Assembly (NCBI RefSeq): GCF_030812335.1
Contig: NZ_JAUSSN010000017.1
Location: forward strand, 1-54,535
Direction of reading: 5' to 3'
Length of the DNA: 54,535 nucleotides
Origin: Pseudarthrobacter oxydans
GTDB lineage: Bacteria > Actinomycetota > Actinomycetes > Actinomycetales > Micrococcaceae
Numbering within the stretch: the stretch's first letter is position 1; every line of letters begins with the position of its first letter. The position numbers were made by a program, and so were the translations under genes. The notes beneath the pieces are model-generated. The model was given only the letters and a program-made list of their open reading frames with translations. It did not search any database and was not told the DNA's origin. Below, piece by piece: positions 34,546 through 43,266 of the stretch.

Positions 34546-34926
34546 CTAATGAGGTGCGACAACGATCTGGACGTCGTCTTCGTAGAGAACTTTTCCTGGA
34601 TCATTCGAATAGAGCACCCGCCAGCCGACGCCATAGCGATGTAGAAGATCCGTGTAGAACTCCACTCCAGTCACCAGATGCGCAGCCGTACGCTTGAACC
34701 AGGACTGGGCTGCCGGGTTGATTGCACGGTCGTAGACGGATCCGTCCACCGTCGAGGGGTCCGCGTATGCGGCGTCGTAGTGATCGTTCGCGCTACGCCA
34801 GGATGCCCAGTCCTCGGCGCTAAGTCTCCCGTCCTTGGCCAAGCCGTTGGCGAGAGCGAAGACGCCTGGGTGGAATCCGCGGCCGTTGGGCATGCTTGCC
34901 TCATAGCGCACAAACTTCTCTTCCAT
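34546..34926 (-). CDS. conserved hypothetical protein (actinobacterial)
   Basis: 126 residues from the ATG at 34926, starting M-E-E-K-F-V-R-Y-E-A-S-M-P-N. It continues with G-V-F-A-L-A-N-G-L-A, W-R-S-A-N-D-H-Y-D-A-A-Y-A-D-P-S and R-A-I-N-P-A-A-Q-S-W-F-K and ends K-V-L-Y-E-D-D-V-Q-I-V-V. I recall this pattern in many actinobacterial hypothetical proteins, and it looks complete. No catalytic motif is evident. The longer frame upstream (23 codons) has no better ribosome site. Likely cytoplasmic; function unknown. Confidence 0.75.
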   Translation of the reverse strand: MEEKFVRYEASMPNGRGFHPGVFALANGLAKDGRLSAEDWASWRSANDHYDAAYADPSTVDGSVYDRAINPAAQSWFKRTAAHLVTGVEFYTDLLHRYGVGWRVLYSNDPGKVLYEDDVQIVVAPH

Positions 34927-35083
34927 GCAGCCCAGCCAATCACCTGCCCTCGTGTTTACGGCCGGATGTGGCTTAGTGTCGCGCGAACGTCCCATTCAAG
35001 GTTCGCCCTACGGACGTGTAGTGAGTCGTGCAGACGAGTGTGGACATTCCGTGCAGACGACAGAGAACCTTTTATGGTTGGTG

Positions 35084-36027
35084 TCAAGCAGCAAGTTGTT
35101 GCAGCTGCCGGAAAACGGCCCGGGCGAGGTACCGTTTCAGGACGCGCTTGATTTCCCGGTAGCTCAGTCCTTCGGCGGTGCGCCGTTGCACGTATTCTTT
35201 GGTTGTTTCGTCGAATCGCATGCGGGATTTGATGACCACGTCCAAGGCCATGTTCAGATGACGGTCTCCGTGGCGGTTGAGCCGGTGCCTGGTGGTGTTC
35301 CCGGAGGAGGCCTGCAGGGGCGCCACTCCGGCCAGGGACGCGAACGCGGCTTCGTTCCTGAACCTGCCGTGGTGTGAGTATGCGGTGAGGATGGTTCCGG
35401 TGGTCACCGGCCCCAGTCCTGGCTGGGCTTGCAGCCCGGGTGCCAGTTGTTCGTTGAGATCTGCAAGCCGGGCCTTGTTCTGCTTCAGACGGGCCTGTGC
35501 CGCGACGATGGTCCTGGCCAAGTCGATTGCTTCTTCGCGGGCGACCTGCTGCTCGATGCTGTCGGTGGCGCGGGCCCGCCAGCTGCTGATTTCGGCCACC
35601 TGCCGGTCAGTAAGGGCGGTGCGGGAGTCTATGCCCAAGTCGATGGTTCTTGCCAGCGCGTTCAGGGCATTGCACTGGCTGTCCGCGGCTGATCGACTCT
35701 GCGCCGGCTGGCCAGCAGTACGCTGACCGCGGCCCGCACCCCGTCCGAGCGTGGTTGCAGCAGCTGTTCCAGGTCCTTGCCCAGGATGCCCATGGCTGCC
35801 GCTGTGGCGTCGATTTCATCGGTCTTCCCGACCCCGGCACGGGCCTCCTTACGAGGTGGCTTGACCTCGACCACCATGATGTTCTCCTTGCCTAGGGTAC
35901 GGGTCAGGGACGCACCATAGGATCCTGTGCCTTCTACCGCCGCGAGCACGGCCCCGGTGGTGTTGCGGCCGATCCATGCCACCGCGCGCTTCATGCCGGC
36001 GGTGGAGACATTAGAGGAAACTGACAC
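35084..36027 (-). mobile_element. IS110-family transposase, N-truncated and frameshifted
   Basis: Two minus-strand frames together make one IS110 (IS116/IS902-type) transposase. The first (36027 to 35662) has V-E-G-T-G-S-Y-G-A-S-L-T-R, K-T-D-E-I-D-A-T-A-A-A, parts of the RuvC-like DEDD domain. The second (35638 to 35084) has the C-terminal Tnp20 domain: Q-P-G-L-G-P-V-T-T-G-T-I-L, F-A-S-L-A-G-V-A-P-L-Q-A-S-S-G, D-V-V-I-K-S-R-M-R-F-D. The first Asp-containing strand (V-D-x-H-K) is missing and a frameshift lies near 35650, so it is inactive. IS110 elements lack ordinary inverted repeats, so ends cannot be set; a duplicated GTGCAGACGA occurs just outside, at 35029 and 35051. Confidence 0.88.
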
Positions 36028-36131
36028 GAATTTCGCGGTTCGACACGGACCGTCCCTATCTCAAAACCCGTCCAACAACACGTAGTCTCACAACCCCAAA
36101 TGGATCGGCATTAAGAGAACACGGGGACCCC

Positions 36132-36681
36132 ATGGCTGTAATCGGATGCGCGAGGGTTTACACCGCGGAACAGAACCTTGAGCTGCAGCTCACTGCACTC
36201 AAGTCCGCCGGCGCATCCCGGACCTTTGCCGACAATGGAGTCAGCGGATCCACGGTCGAACGCCCGCAGTTGTCCAAGACCCTGGACCGGCTGGAGACCG
36301 GTGACGTACTCACCGTATGGAAGCTCGACCGTTTGGGTCGCAACACCCGCCACGTCCTGGACCTCATCGAGGACATCCGGGAACGGGGAGCAGGTTTCCG
36401 TTCCCTGACCGAAGGGCTCGACACGACCGGACCCCATGGGCACCGCCATGCTCACGATCATGGCCGCATTCGCGCAGCTGGAGCGCGCCACGATGATCGA
36501 ATGCACAAAAGCCGGGCTCGCTGCGGCCGCGGCCAACAACCGCCACGGCGGAAGACCCCGCAAAGTAGATGACGCTGCCGCTGCCCGGGCCAAGGAACTC
36601 AAAGTCAAAGGAATCAGTGCCTCCGACATCGGCAGGATGCTCGGAGTCTCCCGCGCCACCGTCTACCGGTACCTCATTTAG
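36132..36681 (+). pseudogene. serine recombinase, frameshifted and lacking the catalytic serine
   Basis: The first frame reads I-G-C-A-R-V-Y-T-A-E-Q-N-L-E-L-Q. In resolvases and invertases this is A-R-V-S-T-x-x-Q-N, so the nucleophilic Ser is Tyr here. The domain continues W-K-L-D-R-L-G-R-N-T-R-H-V-L and F-R-S-L-T-E-G-L-D-T-T-G-P. An extra C in a four-C run at about 36431 shifts the frame. The second frame (36436-36681) supplies M-A-A-F-A-Q-L-E-R-A-T-M-I-E and the helix-turn-helix I-S-A-S-D-I-G-R-M-L-G-V-S-R-A-T-V-Y-R-Y-L. It ends 2 bases from the stop of the convergent membrane gene. Confidence 0.88.
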
Positions 36682-36683
36682 GC

Positions 36684-37472
36684 CTAGGGCTGGTAGTACT
36701 CCTCTGTCGGAGTAAAGCCCGCACGGTCCACTTTCCGGTGGTAGTGAACTCCGGTGAGCCCGCCCAGCACGGCGCCTATCAGGGCTGTGGTGGCCACCGC
36801 GATGGCCGCAATGATGCCGATTATACTCAGTTGGCCCTCGAGCAGTGGAAGGCGAAGGAAGCTGTTGAGGATGGTCAGGACATTGTGTTGGCCCGTGATC
36901 GCCAGCAGTGCCATCGCTGCGGCTCCGATGACGCCCCACAGCCACACCATGAGTCCCTGGCCGACGCCGTTGAACCGCGCCATCCGCCCGGCCACGTAAC
37001 CACCCGAAAAGTAGGCGAGGAGCTGGAGCGACAGGAGCACGATCATGCCGGTTATGCCGCCTGATGATTCTTGGCCAGGTGGGGGGAGCGGGTCCGTGCC
37101 GGGCAGAATGCCGGCACTGGCGGCTGCCGCCACTAGAGCAACCAGCAAAACGGTCATTGCGGTCGAGACCAGCCAGCCGAAGAAGGCCGAGCCGATCTTG
37201 ATGCCGCCGAACCGCTCCTCTTCTCGGGCAATCACGGTTTCGCGGAGAGCGGCGGCCTGGTCTCCTGGCAGAATATCGTCGCCCGGGCCGTCTGTGTCAT
37301 CGAAGTACCTGGTGTTCTCGCGATAGGGGAGAACACTGTCAGTCTCTTCGTAGATGCGGTCGTCAGGACTGTGGTCAGAAGCGCGGTTTTCCGTTTGATT
37401 CAGGGGTTCCGGAGTGCCGTCACGGTCTGCGTCGAGTCCGCGCGCTTCGTCAGGACCGCTTGCGCTGCCCAT
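36684..37472 (-). CDS. multi-pass membrane protein with an acidic N-terminal tail
   Basis: 262 residues. The first 90 are hydrophilic and Asp/Glu-rich. Then come about five hydrophobic helices: A-F-F-G-W-L-V-S-T-A-M-T-V-L-L-V-A-L, G-M-I-V-L-L-S-L-Q-L-L-A-Y-F, L-M-V-W-L-W-G-V-I-G-A-A-A-M-A, I-I-G-I-I-A-A-I-A-V-A-T-T-A-L and L-I-G-A-V-L-G-G-L. A short Y-H-R-K-V-D-R tail follows. G-G-Y-V-A-G-R-M-A-R-F resembles conserved loops of small actinobacterial stress-type membrane proteins. The start is preceded by GGCAGGA. Unknown function; other envelope-stress genes lie downstream (38774-40922). Confidence 0.82.
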   Translation of the reverse strand: MGSASGPDEARGLDADRDGTPEPLNQTENRASDHSPDDRIYEETDSVLPYRENTRYFDDTDGPGDDILPGDQAAALRETVIAREEERFGGIKIGSAFFGWLVSTAMTVLLVALVAAAASAGILPGTDPLPPPGQESSGGITGMIVLLSLQLLAYFSGGYVAGRMARFNGVGQGLMVWLWGVIGAAAMALLAITGQHNVLTILNSFLRLPLLEGQLSIIGIIAAIAVATTALIGAVLGGLTGVHYHRKVDRAGFTPTEEYYQP

Positions 37473-38004
37473 CAGGCGTCCTGCCTTTCAATGATCTGCC
37501 GGGCTCGCTTCGGCGGGGCCCGGGCCGGACATATTACTAAAATTATTCGCACTCAGCCTGGTTCACGAGGGGCTTTGGGCCCGACTTTTGACTCTTGCCT
37601 GGACGCCATGCGAGAGCGCGGACGCGTCAGGTGATCCGGGTGGGACAACATCCGGGTTCCGCCACGCGACCCCCGACGACAGTCCGGAGAAGAAGTTGGC
37701 CGTTGCAACATCGCAGGAAGCAATTGAGCAGCTATTCCGTGGGCTGGGAGGGGCTTACTAAGCAATTGGAGGTGATCACTGGATTAGACCGGGTCGCATG
37801 AGAATGTCAATCTGTTTTGAGCCCAGGTTGGCGGTAAATCGCAGTCCTATCTGGACCCATGTGGCGGCCGGAGTCGCTAAGAGGAACGGTTGAAATGCCG
37901 CCGTCGGGGCTTTGAATGCTGGCGGGCACCGGTTTCGGCGATGAACATCGTGTCGCCAATGATGCATCTGGACCGGGGGCCAGGTGCCTGGCGAATCAGA
38001 GGAC
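37473..38004. other. 532-bp gap with no supported gene
   Basis: It holds an AT-rich patch at 37532-37555 (TATTACTAAAATTATTCGCA), likely the promoter zone of the membrane gene. I see no coding frame with a ribosome site. Confidence 0.45.
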
Positions 38005-38364
38005 TTAGTGGCGGCGGTTCGGGGGCATCATGACCGATTTTTCATTTGACGACGGGAGCTCGGGCCCCACGCCGGCTTTGGGGCGATCCATATGGGGCCG
38101 GAGGGCCAACAAGTGTTTGGCCAAAGCGACTTCCGGTTGCTCGGGGTGCTCTTCCACGTGCGTCCTAAGTTGTTCCCGTTCGCCCGCACTCTCAGGATCG
38201 GTCAGTGACATCAACGCCGCGATGGCGGCTATGGCCTGCCGGCGTATGTCTGGAATTTTCTTCCCATCGCGTGATTCGACCCCGCTGGGGGGCACCAGGC
38301 GAAGAGGCGACGGGGCGGGCCCGCTCAGGCTCGGTTCCGGACGCGAAAATGGTCTGGTCGACAT
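38005..38364 (-). CDS. hypothetical protein
   Basis: 119 residues from the ATG at 38364, preceded by AAGGGA at a suitable distance. The N-terminus is Pro/Ser-rich (R-P-F-S-R-P-E-P-S-L-S-G-P-A-P-S-P-L). The centre is helical with R-R-Q-A-I-A-A-I-A-A-L-M-S-L-T-D-P-E-S-A-G-E-R-E-Q-L-R and E-V-A-L-A-K-H-L-L-A-L-R-P-H. No domain is recognised. Likely a cytoplasmic small protein; the C-terminal tail (P-S-S-N-E-K-S-V-M-M-P-P-N) is disordered. Confidence 0.6.
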   Translation of the reverse strand: MSTRPFSRPEPSLSGPAPSPLRLVPPSGVESRDGKKIPDIRRQAIAAIAALMSLTDPESAGEREQLRTHVEEHPEQPEVALAKHLLALRPHMDRPKAGVGPELPSSNEKSVMMPPNRRH

Positions 38365-38773
38365 CTGGTGTCCCTTATTCCTGTTCCAGTTGAACCTGAA
38401 ACGGATCCACGGCCATACGCGCTCCCAAGAGCGGGCGCTCAACGCGGAGGACTATAACATCAGTGTACGCAGGGGACTTCAGTTTACGCCCGGGCCGTAA
38501 GGCCTACTCCGGCTTGCCCTTGCCGACATGTCCGGGCCGCAGCTCCATGCGCCCTCGCCGCGCTCGCCATCCCGCTCACCGGCAGCGTTGGCGGCGGCGC
38601 AGGACGTTTCCCTCGTGGACTTCTCGGAGACGGCGATTGATGGTCCGCCGGGATTTTGCGGTTTTGTTCATTGTCATAGCCTCGTCGGCTGCCGCAGGAC
38701 GGAGTTGCCTCAATCCGCTATGGGTCCGCTGGCTGGACCTCATGTCGGAGAGGTCCGGCCAGCAGTCTGTCCT
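38365..38773. other. 409-bp gap with no supported gene
   Basis: Only chance frames are seen. A 33-codon Arg-rich minus-strand frame around 38580-38675 starts M-N-K-T-A-K-S-R-R-T-I-N-R-R-L but lacks a clear ribosome site and is not called. Confidence 0.4.
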
Positions 38774-39040
38774 CTATGCCCTGCTTCTGCGGCCGGCAAC
38801 GGCGCCATAGATCAGGAGCACGATGACGGCACCCAGGATGGAGAGCAGCCACGTCCGAAGATCGAAGAAATCACCAAGGCCGCCGCCGAAGATTAGTGAA
38901 CCGATCCAGCCTCCGAGGATTGCGCCCACGACGCCGAGAACGAGCGTGATCACCCAGCCGCCTCCCTGGGTGCCGGGAAGGATCGCCTTGGCGATGGCGC
39001 CGGCGATGAGACCAAGGATGAGAAACGCGAGAAAACCCAT
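38774..39040 (-). CDS. GlsB/YeaQ/YmgE-family stress-response membrane protein
   Basis: 88 residues. The ATG at 39040 follows AAAGGACG. The family hallmark M-G-F-L-A-F-L-I-L-G-L-I-A-G-A-I-A-K opens it, then P-G-T-Q-G-G-G-W-V-I-T-L-V-L-G-V-V-G-A-I-L-G-G-W, and a third helix W-L-L-S-I-L-G-A-V-I-V-L-L. This transglycosylase-associated family consists of three-helix inner-membrane proteins induced by stress or in stationary phase. Length is normal (80-100). The last residues are basic. It stands alone, about 92 bases from the lipoprotein gene 3' end, and may have its own promoter in the short gap after 39040. Confidence 0.9.
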   Translation of the reverse strand: MGFLAFLILGLIAGAIAKAILPGTQGGGWVITLVLGVVGAILGGWIGSLIFGGGLGDFFDLRTWLLSILGAVIVLLIYGAVAGRRSRA

Positions 39041-39132
39041 AACTGCACGTCCTTTCGAGTCACGGTCGTGGAAGGCGGCCGTTACCACGGTTCTATCAGC
39101 ATGCTTAGTACCGCGCAATGACCCGGGCCCGG

Positions 39133-39666
39133 TCAGCCGTTCTTGTTTTGGCCCTTGCCCTCATTGCCCTTTCCCTCGTTACCTTTCTTCCGTTCCGGCG
39201 CAGGTATCGGGGCTACCGGTGCCGTGTATTCCTGGGCCGCTCTCGTCACCGCCTGCGCATCGGCCATGGCCGTCTCCCCTTCTGCGGCAGCAGCGGCTGC
39301 TGCTGTTTCCTCAGCCGCCTTTGCTGATGCGGCAGCGTCAATGGCGGCATTGATGTCGGCCCTGACGGCGGTGATGCTGGTCATGATGCTGCGGCGACGT
39401 TCCTCGGAGACGTTACCGCCGGCGGCAGACGTTGCCACGTCCGTTTCCAGAGAGTCGAGGCTTTTGAGTGCGGCTGCATGGTCATTGGCGGCCGCCGACT
39501 GGCTCACGCCCAGCACCAGTTCCTGGAAGTGCCGGGCCGAGTCGTGCGGCAGAGCGGTCTGGGCCGGTGCACAGCCGGCGAGCGAAGCCGCCAGCAGCAG
39601 GACGACGGCAAGCGTAAGCCCCCGGGCTCGAGGGCGCGGGCCATGGGAGGCCTGAAAGCGGATCAT
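39133..39666 (-). CDS. lipoprotein with helical Ala-rich body, coupled to the kinase gene
   Basis: 177 residues. A basic start (R-P-R-A-R-G), hydrophobic core (L-A-V-V-L-L-L-A-A-S) and lipobox L-A-G-C at about residue 32 mark a lipoprotein. The body is a long Ala-rich helical region that may form a coiled coil (A-A-I-D-A-A-A-S-A-K-A-A-E-E-T-A-A-A). It ends in a Gly/Glu/Lys tail with repeated G-N-E-G-K. Its ATG lies inside the stop of the Ser/Thr kinase gene (ATGA overlap at 39663-39666), so it is translationally coupled. It may be a partner, sensor or substrate of the kinase outside the membrane, which is inference. Confidence 0.82.
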   Translation of the reverse strand: MIRFQASHGPRPRARGLTLAVVLLLAASLAGCAPAQTALPHDSARHFQELVLGVSQSAAANDHAAALKSLDSLETDVATSAAGGNVSEERRRSIMTSITAVRADINAAIDAAASAKAAEETAAAAAAAEGETAMADAQAVTRAAQEYTAPVAPIPAPERKKGNEGKGNEGKGQNKNG

Positions 39667-40922
39667 GGTTCCACACTCTTCTGAAGTTCCTGAAGGTGGT
39701 CACCGAGCGCGCCGGTGACCGTCGGGTAGGGGACAACAACTGAGGGGGAGGAGGGCGCCACGCCGGCTGTGAGCGCGATCGCACCGCCCCCCAGCGCAAG
39801 AAAGGTCAGGAGGGCGGCGCCCAGGAGCCGGCCCTTGCGTCCTCGACGGGATGATCGCGGTGCCGGGTGCGTTCCCGGGTTCCTGGTCTGGTCATTACCG
39901 GTGGCCGGCGACGGCTGCCGGGTGTGGAGGAAAAAACCCGCGCTGCCGTAGTCCTGGCCGCGGGTTTCTTCGATGGCTGAGGCGGCGGAGAGGCCGGGGG
40001 TAGTGAAGGGTGCTCTGGCGGGCAGGGCCGGCAGCACAGGCGCGGTTTCCGGCGGCAGTTCGCCGGGAGTGGATGCCGGTGAAACTAGTGCCTTGCGCAG
40101 CGCGGTCTCAACTTCGGGGGCTGTCGGGCGTTCCAGCGGCTCGAATGATGTCATCGACCGGAGCAGGTCCGCCCACTGTGCCGGGAGGTCCTCGGGAATG
40201 GTGGGCGCGCGGTGCAGCCTGGCCACCGCGGACTCCACTGCGCTGCCGGGGTACTCCATGGCCTGCTTGATGCACTCGAGCAGAACCAGTCCCAGCGAAT
40301 ACACGTCCGTGGCAGGGCTGAGTGGAGAGCCCATGGCTTGTTCAGGGCTGAGGTAGGCCGCGGTCCCCACCATCGCCCCGGTGGCCGTCAGACGTGTTGA
40401 ATCGGCGATCCTTGCGATGCCGAAGTCTGTGACCTTTGCCCTGAGCGGCTCCCCGGGGCGGGTCTGCACGAGGAGAATATTGGCCGGCTTGATGTCCCGG
40501 TGGATGATGCCCAGGCTGTGGACGTACGCCAAGGCGTCCGCGCTCCCGGCTCCGATGACCGCGAGCTCGTCCAGCGGGACAGCGCTGTGCCGGATGCGGC
40601 TGCGCAGATCCTGTCCCTCTACGAGTTCCATCGTCAGGAAGGGGCGGGGTTCGTTCGGGATGCGGGCGTCGAGGCCGGCATCGAACAGTGTCACGAGGTT
40701 GGGATGGTTCAGTGTCGCCAGTAGCTGAATCTCAGCTTCCTGGCGTTTGAGCTCGTCCACATCCGGCGCCTGAGGAGCGAAGAGCTTCACCGCCACGTCC
40801 CGGCCCAGATTCTCGTCCCTTGCCCGGTAGACGGACGACGTGCCGCCACGGCCGATAACGTCGCCCAACCGGTAACGTTCGCCGACCACTTCAAGTCTGA
40901 TGCTCGGCGATTCCGCCACCAT
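39663..40922 (-). CDS. membrane-anchored Ser/Thr protein kinase (Hanks type)
   Basis: 419 residues from the ATG at 40922, which follows GGAAGGAA. All kinase subdomains are visible: G-R-G-G-T-S-S-V-Y-R-A-R (P-loop), V-A-V-K-L-F (Lys46), H-R-D-I-K-P-A-N-I-L-L (catalytic loop, 141-151), T-D-F-G-I-A-R (166-168) and G-T-A-A-Y-L-S-P-E-Q. A Pro/Ser/Thr-rich juxtamembrane segment leads to a helix L-L-G-A-A-L-L-T-F-L-A-L-G-G-G near residue 370. The extracellular part is only about 40 residues and has no PASTA repeats, unlike PknB. An RD-kinase in full working order; autophosphorylation of the activation loop is expected. The overlapping lipoprotein gene suggests joint function. Confidence 0.93.
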   Translation of the reverse strand: MVAESPSIRLEVVGERYRLGDVIGRGGTSSVYRARDENLGRDVAVKLFAPQAPDVDELKRQEAEIQLLATLNHPNLVTLFDAGLDARIPNEPRPFLTMELVEGQDLRSRIRHSAVPLDELAVIGAGSADALAYVHSLGIIHRDIKPANILLVQTRPGEPLRAKVTDFGIARIADSTRLTATGAMVGTAAYLSPEQAMGSPLSPATDVYSLGLVLLECIKQAMEYPGSAVESAVARLHRAPTIPEDLPAQWADLLRSMTSFEPLERPTAPEVETALRKALVSPASTPGELPPETAPVLPALPARAPFTTPGLSAASAIEETRGQDYGSAGFFLHTRQPSPATGNDQTRNPGTHPAPRSSRRGRKGRLLGAALLTFLALGGGAIALTAGVAPSSPSVVVPYPTVTGALGDHLQELQKSVEP

Positions 40923-41557
40923 ATCCGTTCCTTCCGGTGCGCTTCGGCACAGTTTACCCCAAATCATAAGCCAACTTACTATGTTGCCGTGCCGGGCGCC
41001 CGCCAACCGCAGGGTTCGAGCTGGAAGTCGCCGCACCGGGTCCCGGTTGCATTACAGTTCCGGCACCACCGGAGGGCGCATCGGAGCTTCAGCCATAAAC
41101 CAGCGACTAAATCAGCGACGTTGTGGACATAGGTAACCAGCGGGTCTAGCCTCTTGCCCCAAGGGCGGCCTTCCGACCGTCCGGTGCCCGTGAAGTGCCA
41201 GTGAGGCTTGACCCGGAGGACCAAATGGAAGCCATCGAAGAGATGGTCATCGTTGCCGTTCCGGTCAGCTGCGCTTATGCGGCTGGGCAGAATTTCAGTC
41301 TGTGTTCCTTTACATATCGGGCAGGAAGCCCACAAACCCTGCCGCGGGAAGTCATCACAGCGAAGGACGCGCACCGCGGCAGCTCCGTGGCGCTATTGGC
41401 CCGGTGAGTGAGCGGTGCATCTCATGGTCCGCCGTGTTCGCCGGGAACAGCCATACGGGCATCGCGGTGTTCTCCCCGCTTGATGAGGGCAACACCCGCG
41501 TCTCGGCACGCTTTGCGTGGCCTTCCAGTGCCTTGGGCCCGGACATCACTGGCGTAG
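40923..41557. other. 635-bp gap with no supported gene
   Basis: It begins with the kinase promoter region. Several 60-130-codon frames occur but none has a ribosome site or recognisable sequence. Part of it may be decayed coding DNA upstream of the 41558 remnant. Confidence 0.4.
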
Positions 41558-42418
41558 AAGCCACATGTCATCGCGCTGCTCACCGCCAGCTTTCTCGCCT
41601 TAACGTCGCCCGCGACCGCGGCTGCTCCCTTCGACCGGGCCACGGGTGGTGGCACGATCCGCTTCGGGGACGGCACGGCCCACATCACCGTCAGCGCCCA
41701 CGTGCCGTCCGCCGGAGACCGGCTCGAAGCCAGCGGCAACATCACCTTCAAGCTGCCCAGGGAGCCTGCCGTGCACGGAACCGTAGACTGCCTCCGCGTG
41801 GAGGGGATTGACGCTTATCTGAGCGGCCAACTGGACGACGGACGCTTTTTCCGGATCGGCATCCGCGACACTCCGAGCGTCGGCCCGGACGAGGCCACGA
41901 TCGATCTCACCGAGAACCCTGTCGAGTGCGATGTTGAGCGGGTCCGCCAACGGATACTCAACGGAAACTTCCGCGTCGATGACAACTGTTCGGATGGGCC
42001 GAGAAAGGACTTCGAATGGGCCAGGGGAAGACTCGGTGTACTGGGCGTGACAGGCCCGGTTCAGGCACTCAGTCGCCGGTCGTGGCCGCCAGAATCGGCC
42101 GGACTGCTACTCACCCACGCGATGGGACCACCTCTGAGTGTTTTGTTACCATGGCCGACCTCCTTGGATTCGTCAATGAGCACCCGCTCGCTAGGTCAAG
42201 GACCGGGGTCAGTCCCGACCAGGGCCAGAAGGAATGAGGCGCTGGGTCGTGCGGATACCGATTCGGTCTGTTACCGCCGCAAACATGGCCTAGCTCAAGA
42301 TCGTGCCCTTGCCGATTGGGGCGTCCGCCTCTGTGCCAAGGAGTTTCCTGTTGTGGCACGTGCGTGTTCGGAGGACGATTGTCATCGTCGGAGTCCCATT
42401 GAAAGGAGCCAATTGTGA
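41558..42418 (+). pseudogene. secreted-protein gene lacking its start
   Basis: The frame opens right after a TAG with K-P-H-V-I-A-L-L-T-A-S-F-L-A-L-T-S-P-A-T-A-A-A-P, a signal peptide with an A-x-A site but no start codon. It continues G-G-G-T-I-R-F-G-D-G-T-A-H-I-T-V-S-A-H and T-F-K-L-P-R-E-P-A-V-H-G-T-V-D-C-L-R-V, then F-F-R-I-G-I-R-D, typical of a small exported beta-sandwich protein. Coding character fades after about 42000. The frame then runs by chance to 42418, into the next gene start. I infer a real secreted protein that has lost its first codons and its C-terminus. Confidence 0.55.
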
Positions 42419-42876
42419 CCACTTCACAGAGCGATTCCGCCCCAGCTGGGGCGGCTGCTGCCAGCGTGCGGGTCCTCGAGGATCAGGTCGCCGCCATCAA
42501 TGCGCACGATGTTGCACGGTTCGCTCCCTTTTACAGCGACGATGCCGTCGTCCGCGACCCGCAATACGCCGATCCGCTGCGCGGGCGAGCCGCGGTGGAG
42601 AATGATTTCTCGGCCTTCCTTGCCGCTTTCCCGGACCTGCGGGCGGAGGTGACGTGCAGCGTGGTCACCGGGTCGACTGTCGCGGCGGAGATGACCCTTG
42701 CGGGCACGCACAGAGGCCCGTTGACGCTCCCGTCCGGGGAGGTCCCACCTACAGGCCGATCCGTCAGGTTCGAGATGTCGTTCTTCGATCGCATCGATGA
42801 TCAAGGCCTGATCGTCAACGAGCGCCGCTACTATGACGTCCTGAACCAGCTCGAGCAGTTGGGCCTCAACGGGTAA
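42415..42876 (+). CDS. SnoaL/NTF2-like protein (polyketide-cyclase-type fold)
   Basis: 153 residues from a GTG at 42415 with AAAGGAG 6 bases upstream. V-A-A-I-N-A-H-D-V-A-R-F-A-P-F-Y-S-D-D-A-V-V-R-D-P is the usual opening helix and first strand. F-P-D-L-R-A-E-V-T, G-T-H-R-G-P-L and S-F-F-D-R-I-D-D-Q-G-L-I-V-N-E-R-R-Y-Y-D follow the SnoaL-like ester cyclase pattern. Such cone-shaped proteins either catalyse small cyclisation or isomerisation reactions or just bind ligands. Substrate cannot be predicted. It stands alone between degraded genes. The pseudogene at 11262 belongs to the same superfamily but is not a close copy. Confidence 0.85.
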   Translation: MTTSQSDSAPAGAAAASVRVLEDQVAAINAHDVARFAPFYSDDAVVRDPQYADPLRGRAAVENDFSAFLAAFPDLRAEVTCSVVTGSTVAAEMTLAGTHRGPLTLPSGEVPPTGRSVRFEMSFFDRIDDQGLIVNERRYYDVLNQLEQLGLNG

Positions 42877-43266
42877 GCCTCTCCGGACGAATTGTCTCTG
42901 GCAGGCTGGGAGGCACGCCCGGCGGCCGCCGCCACATCAAGCAGCTTCAGGGGATGTGGCATGCGGGTAATTGGACTCTGTCCGCGGTCCACTTATCGGC
43001 GGTAAATATGGACAGAGCCGCCTTCTCGTGGCGGGTCGCCGGGTGTATCCCATGGATATGGTCCGGTCGTGCTGCACGCATGCTCAGGCCGGACCCCGGA
43101 CGCCGGACGCGACGCCGGGGACCCGCGGCCGAGGCGCCCGTCCCGGGTCAGGGACTCGCCGCGCACCGAACGGGAAACACGGAATTATGGGTAAATCTCG
43201 CCCGGCAGCCGTGGTGGTCCTGGCCTTCCGCAAGTATTCGGCTTCGCCTAATCCGCTGCCCAGGCT
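42877..43266. other. gap with no supported gene
   Basis: A very GC-rich stretch (43080-43160) with several short inverted repeats such as GGACCCCGGACGCC / GACGCCGGGGACC, which may act as a terminator for the SnoaL-like gene. No coding frame is supported. Confidence 0.4.

Noticed and set aside
36425..36440. Programmed frameshift in the recombinase gene
   Set aside because: No slippery heptamer or downstream stem is visible and the catalytic Ser is also lost, so decay is the simpler reading.
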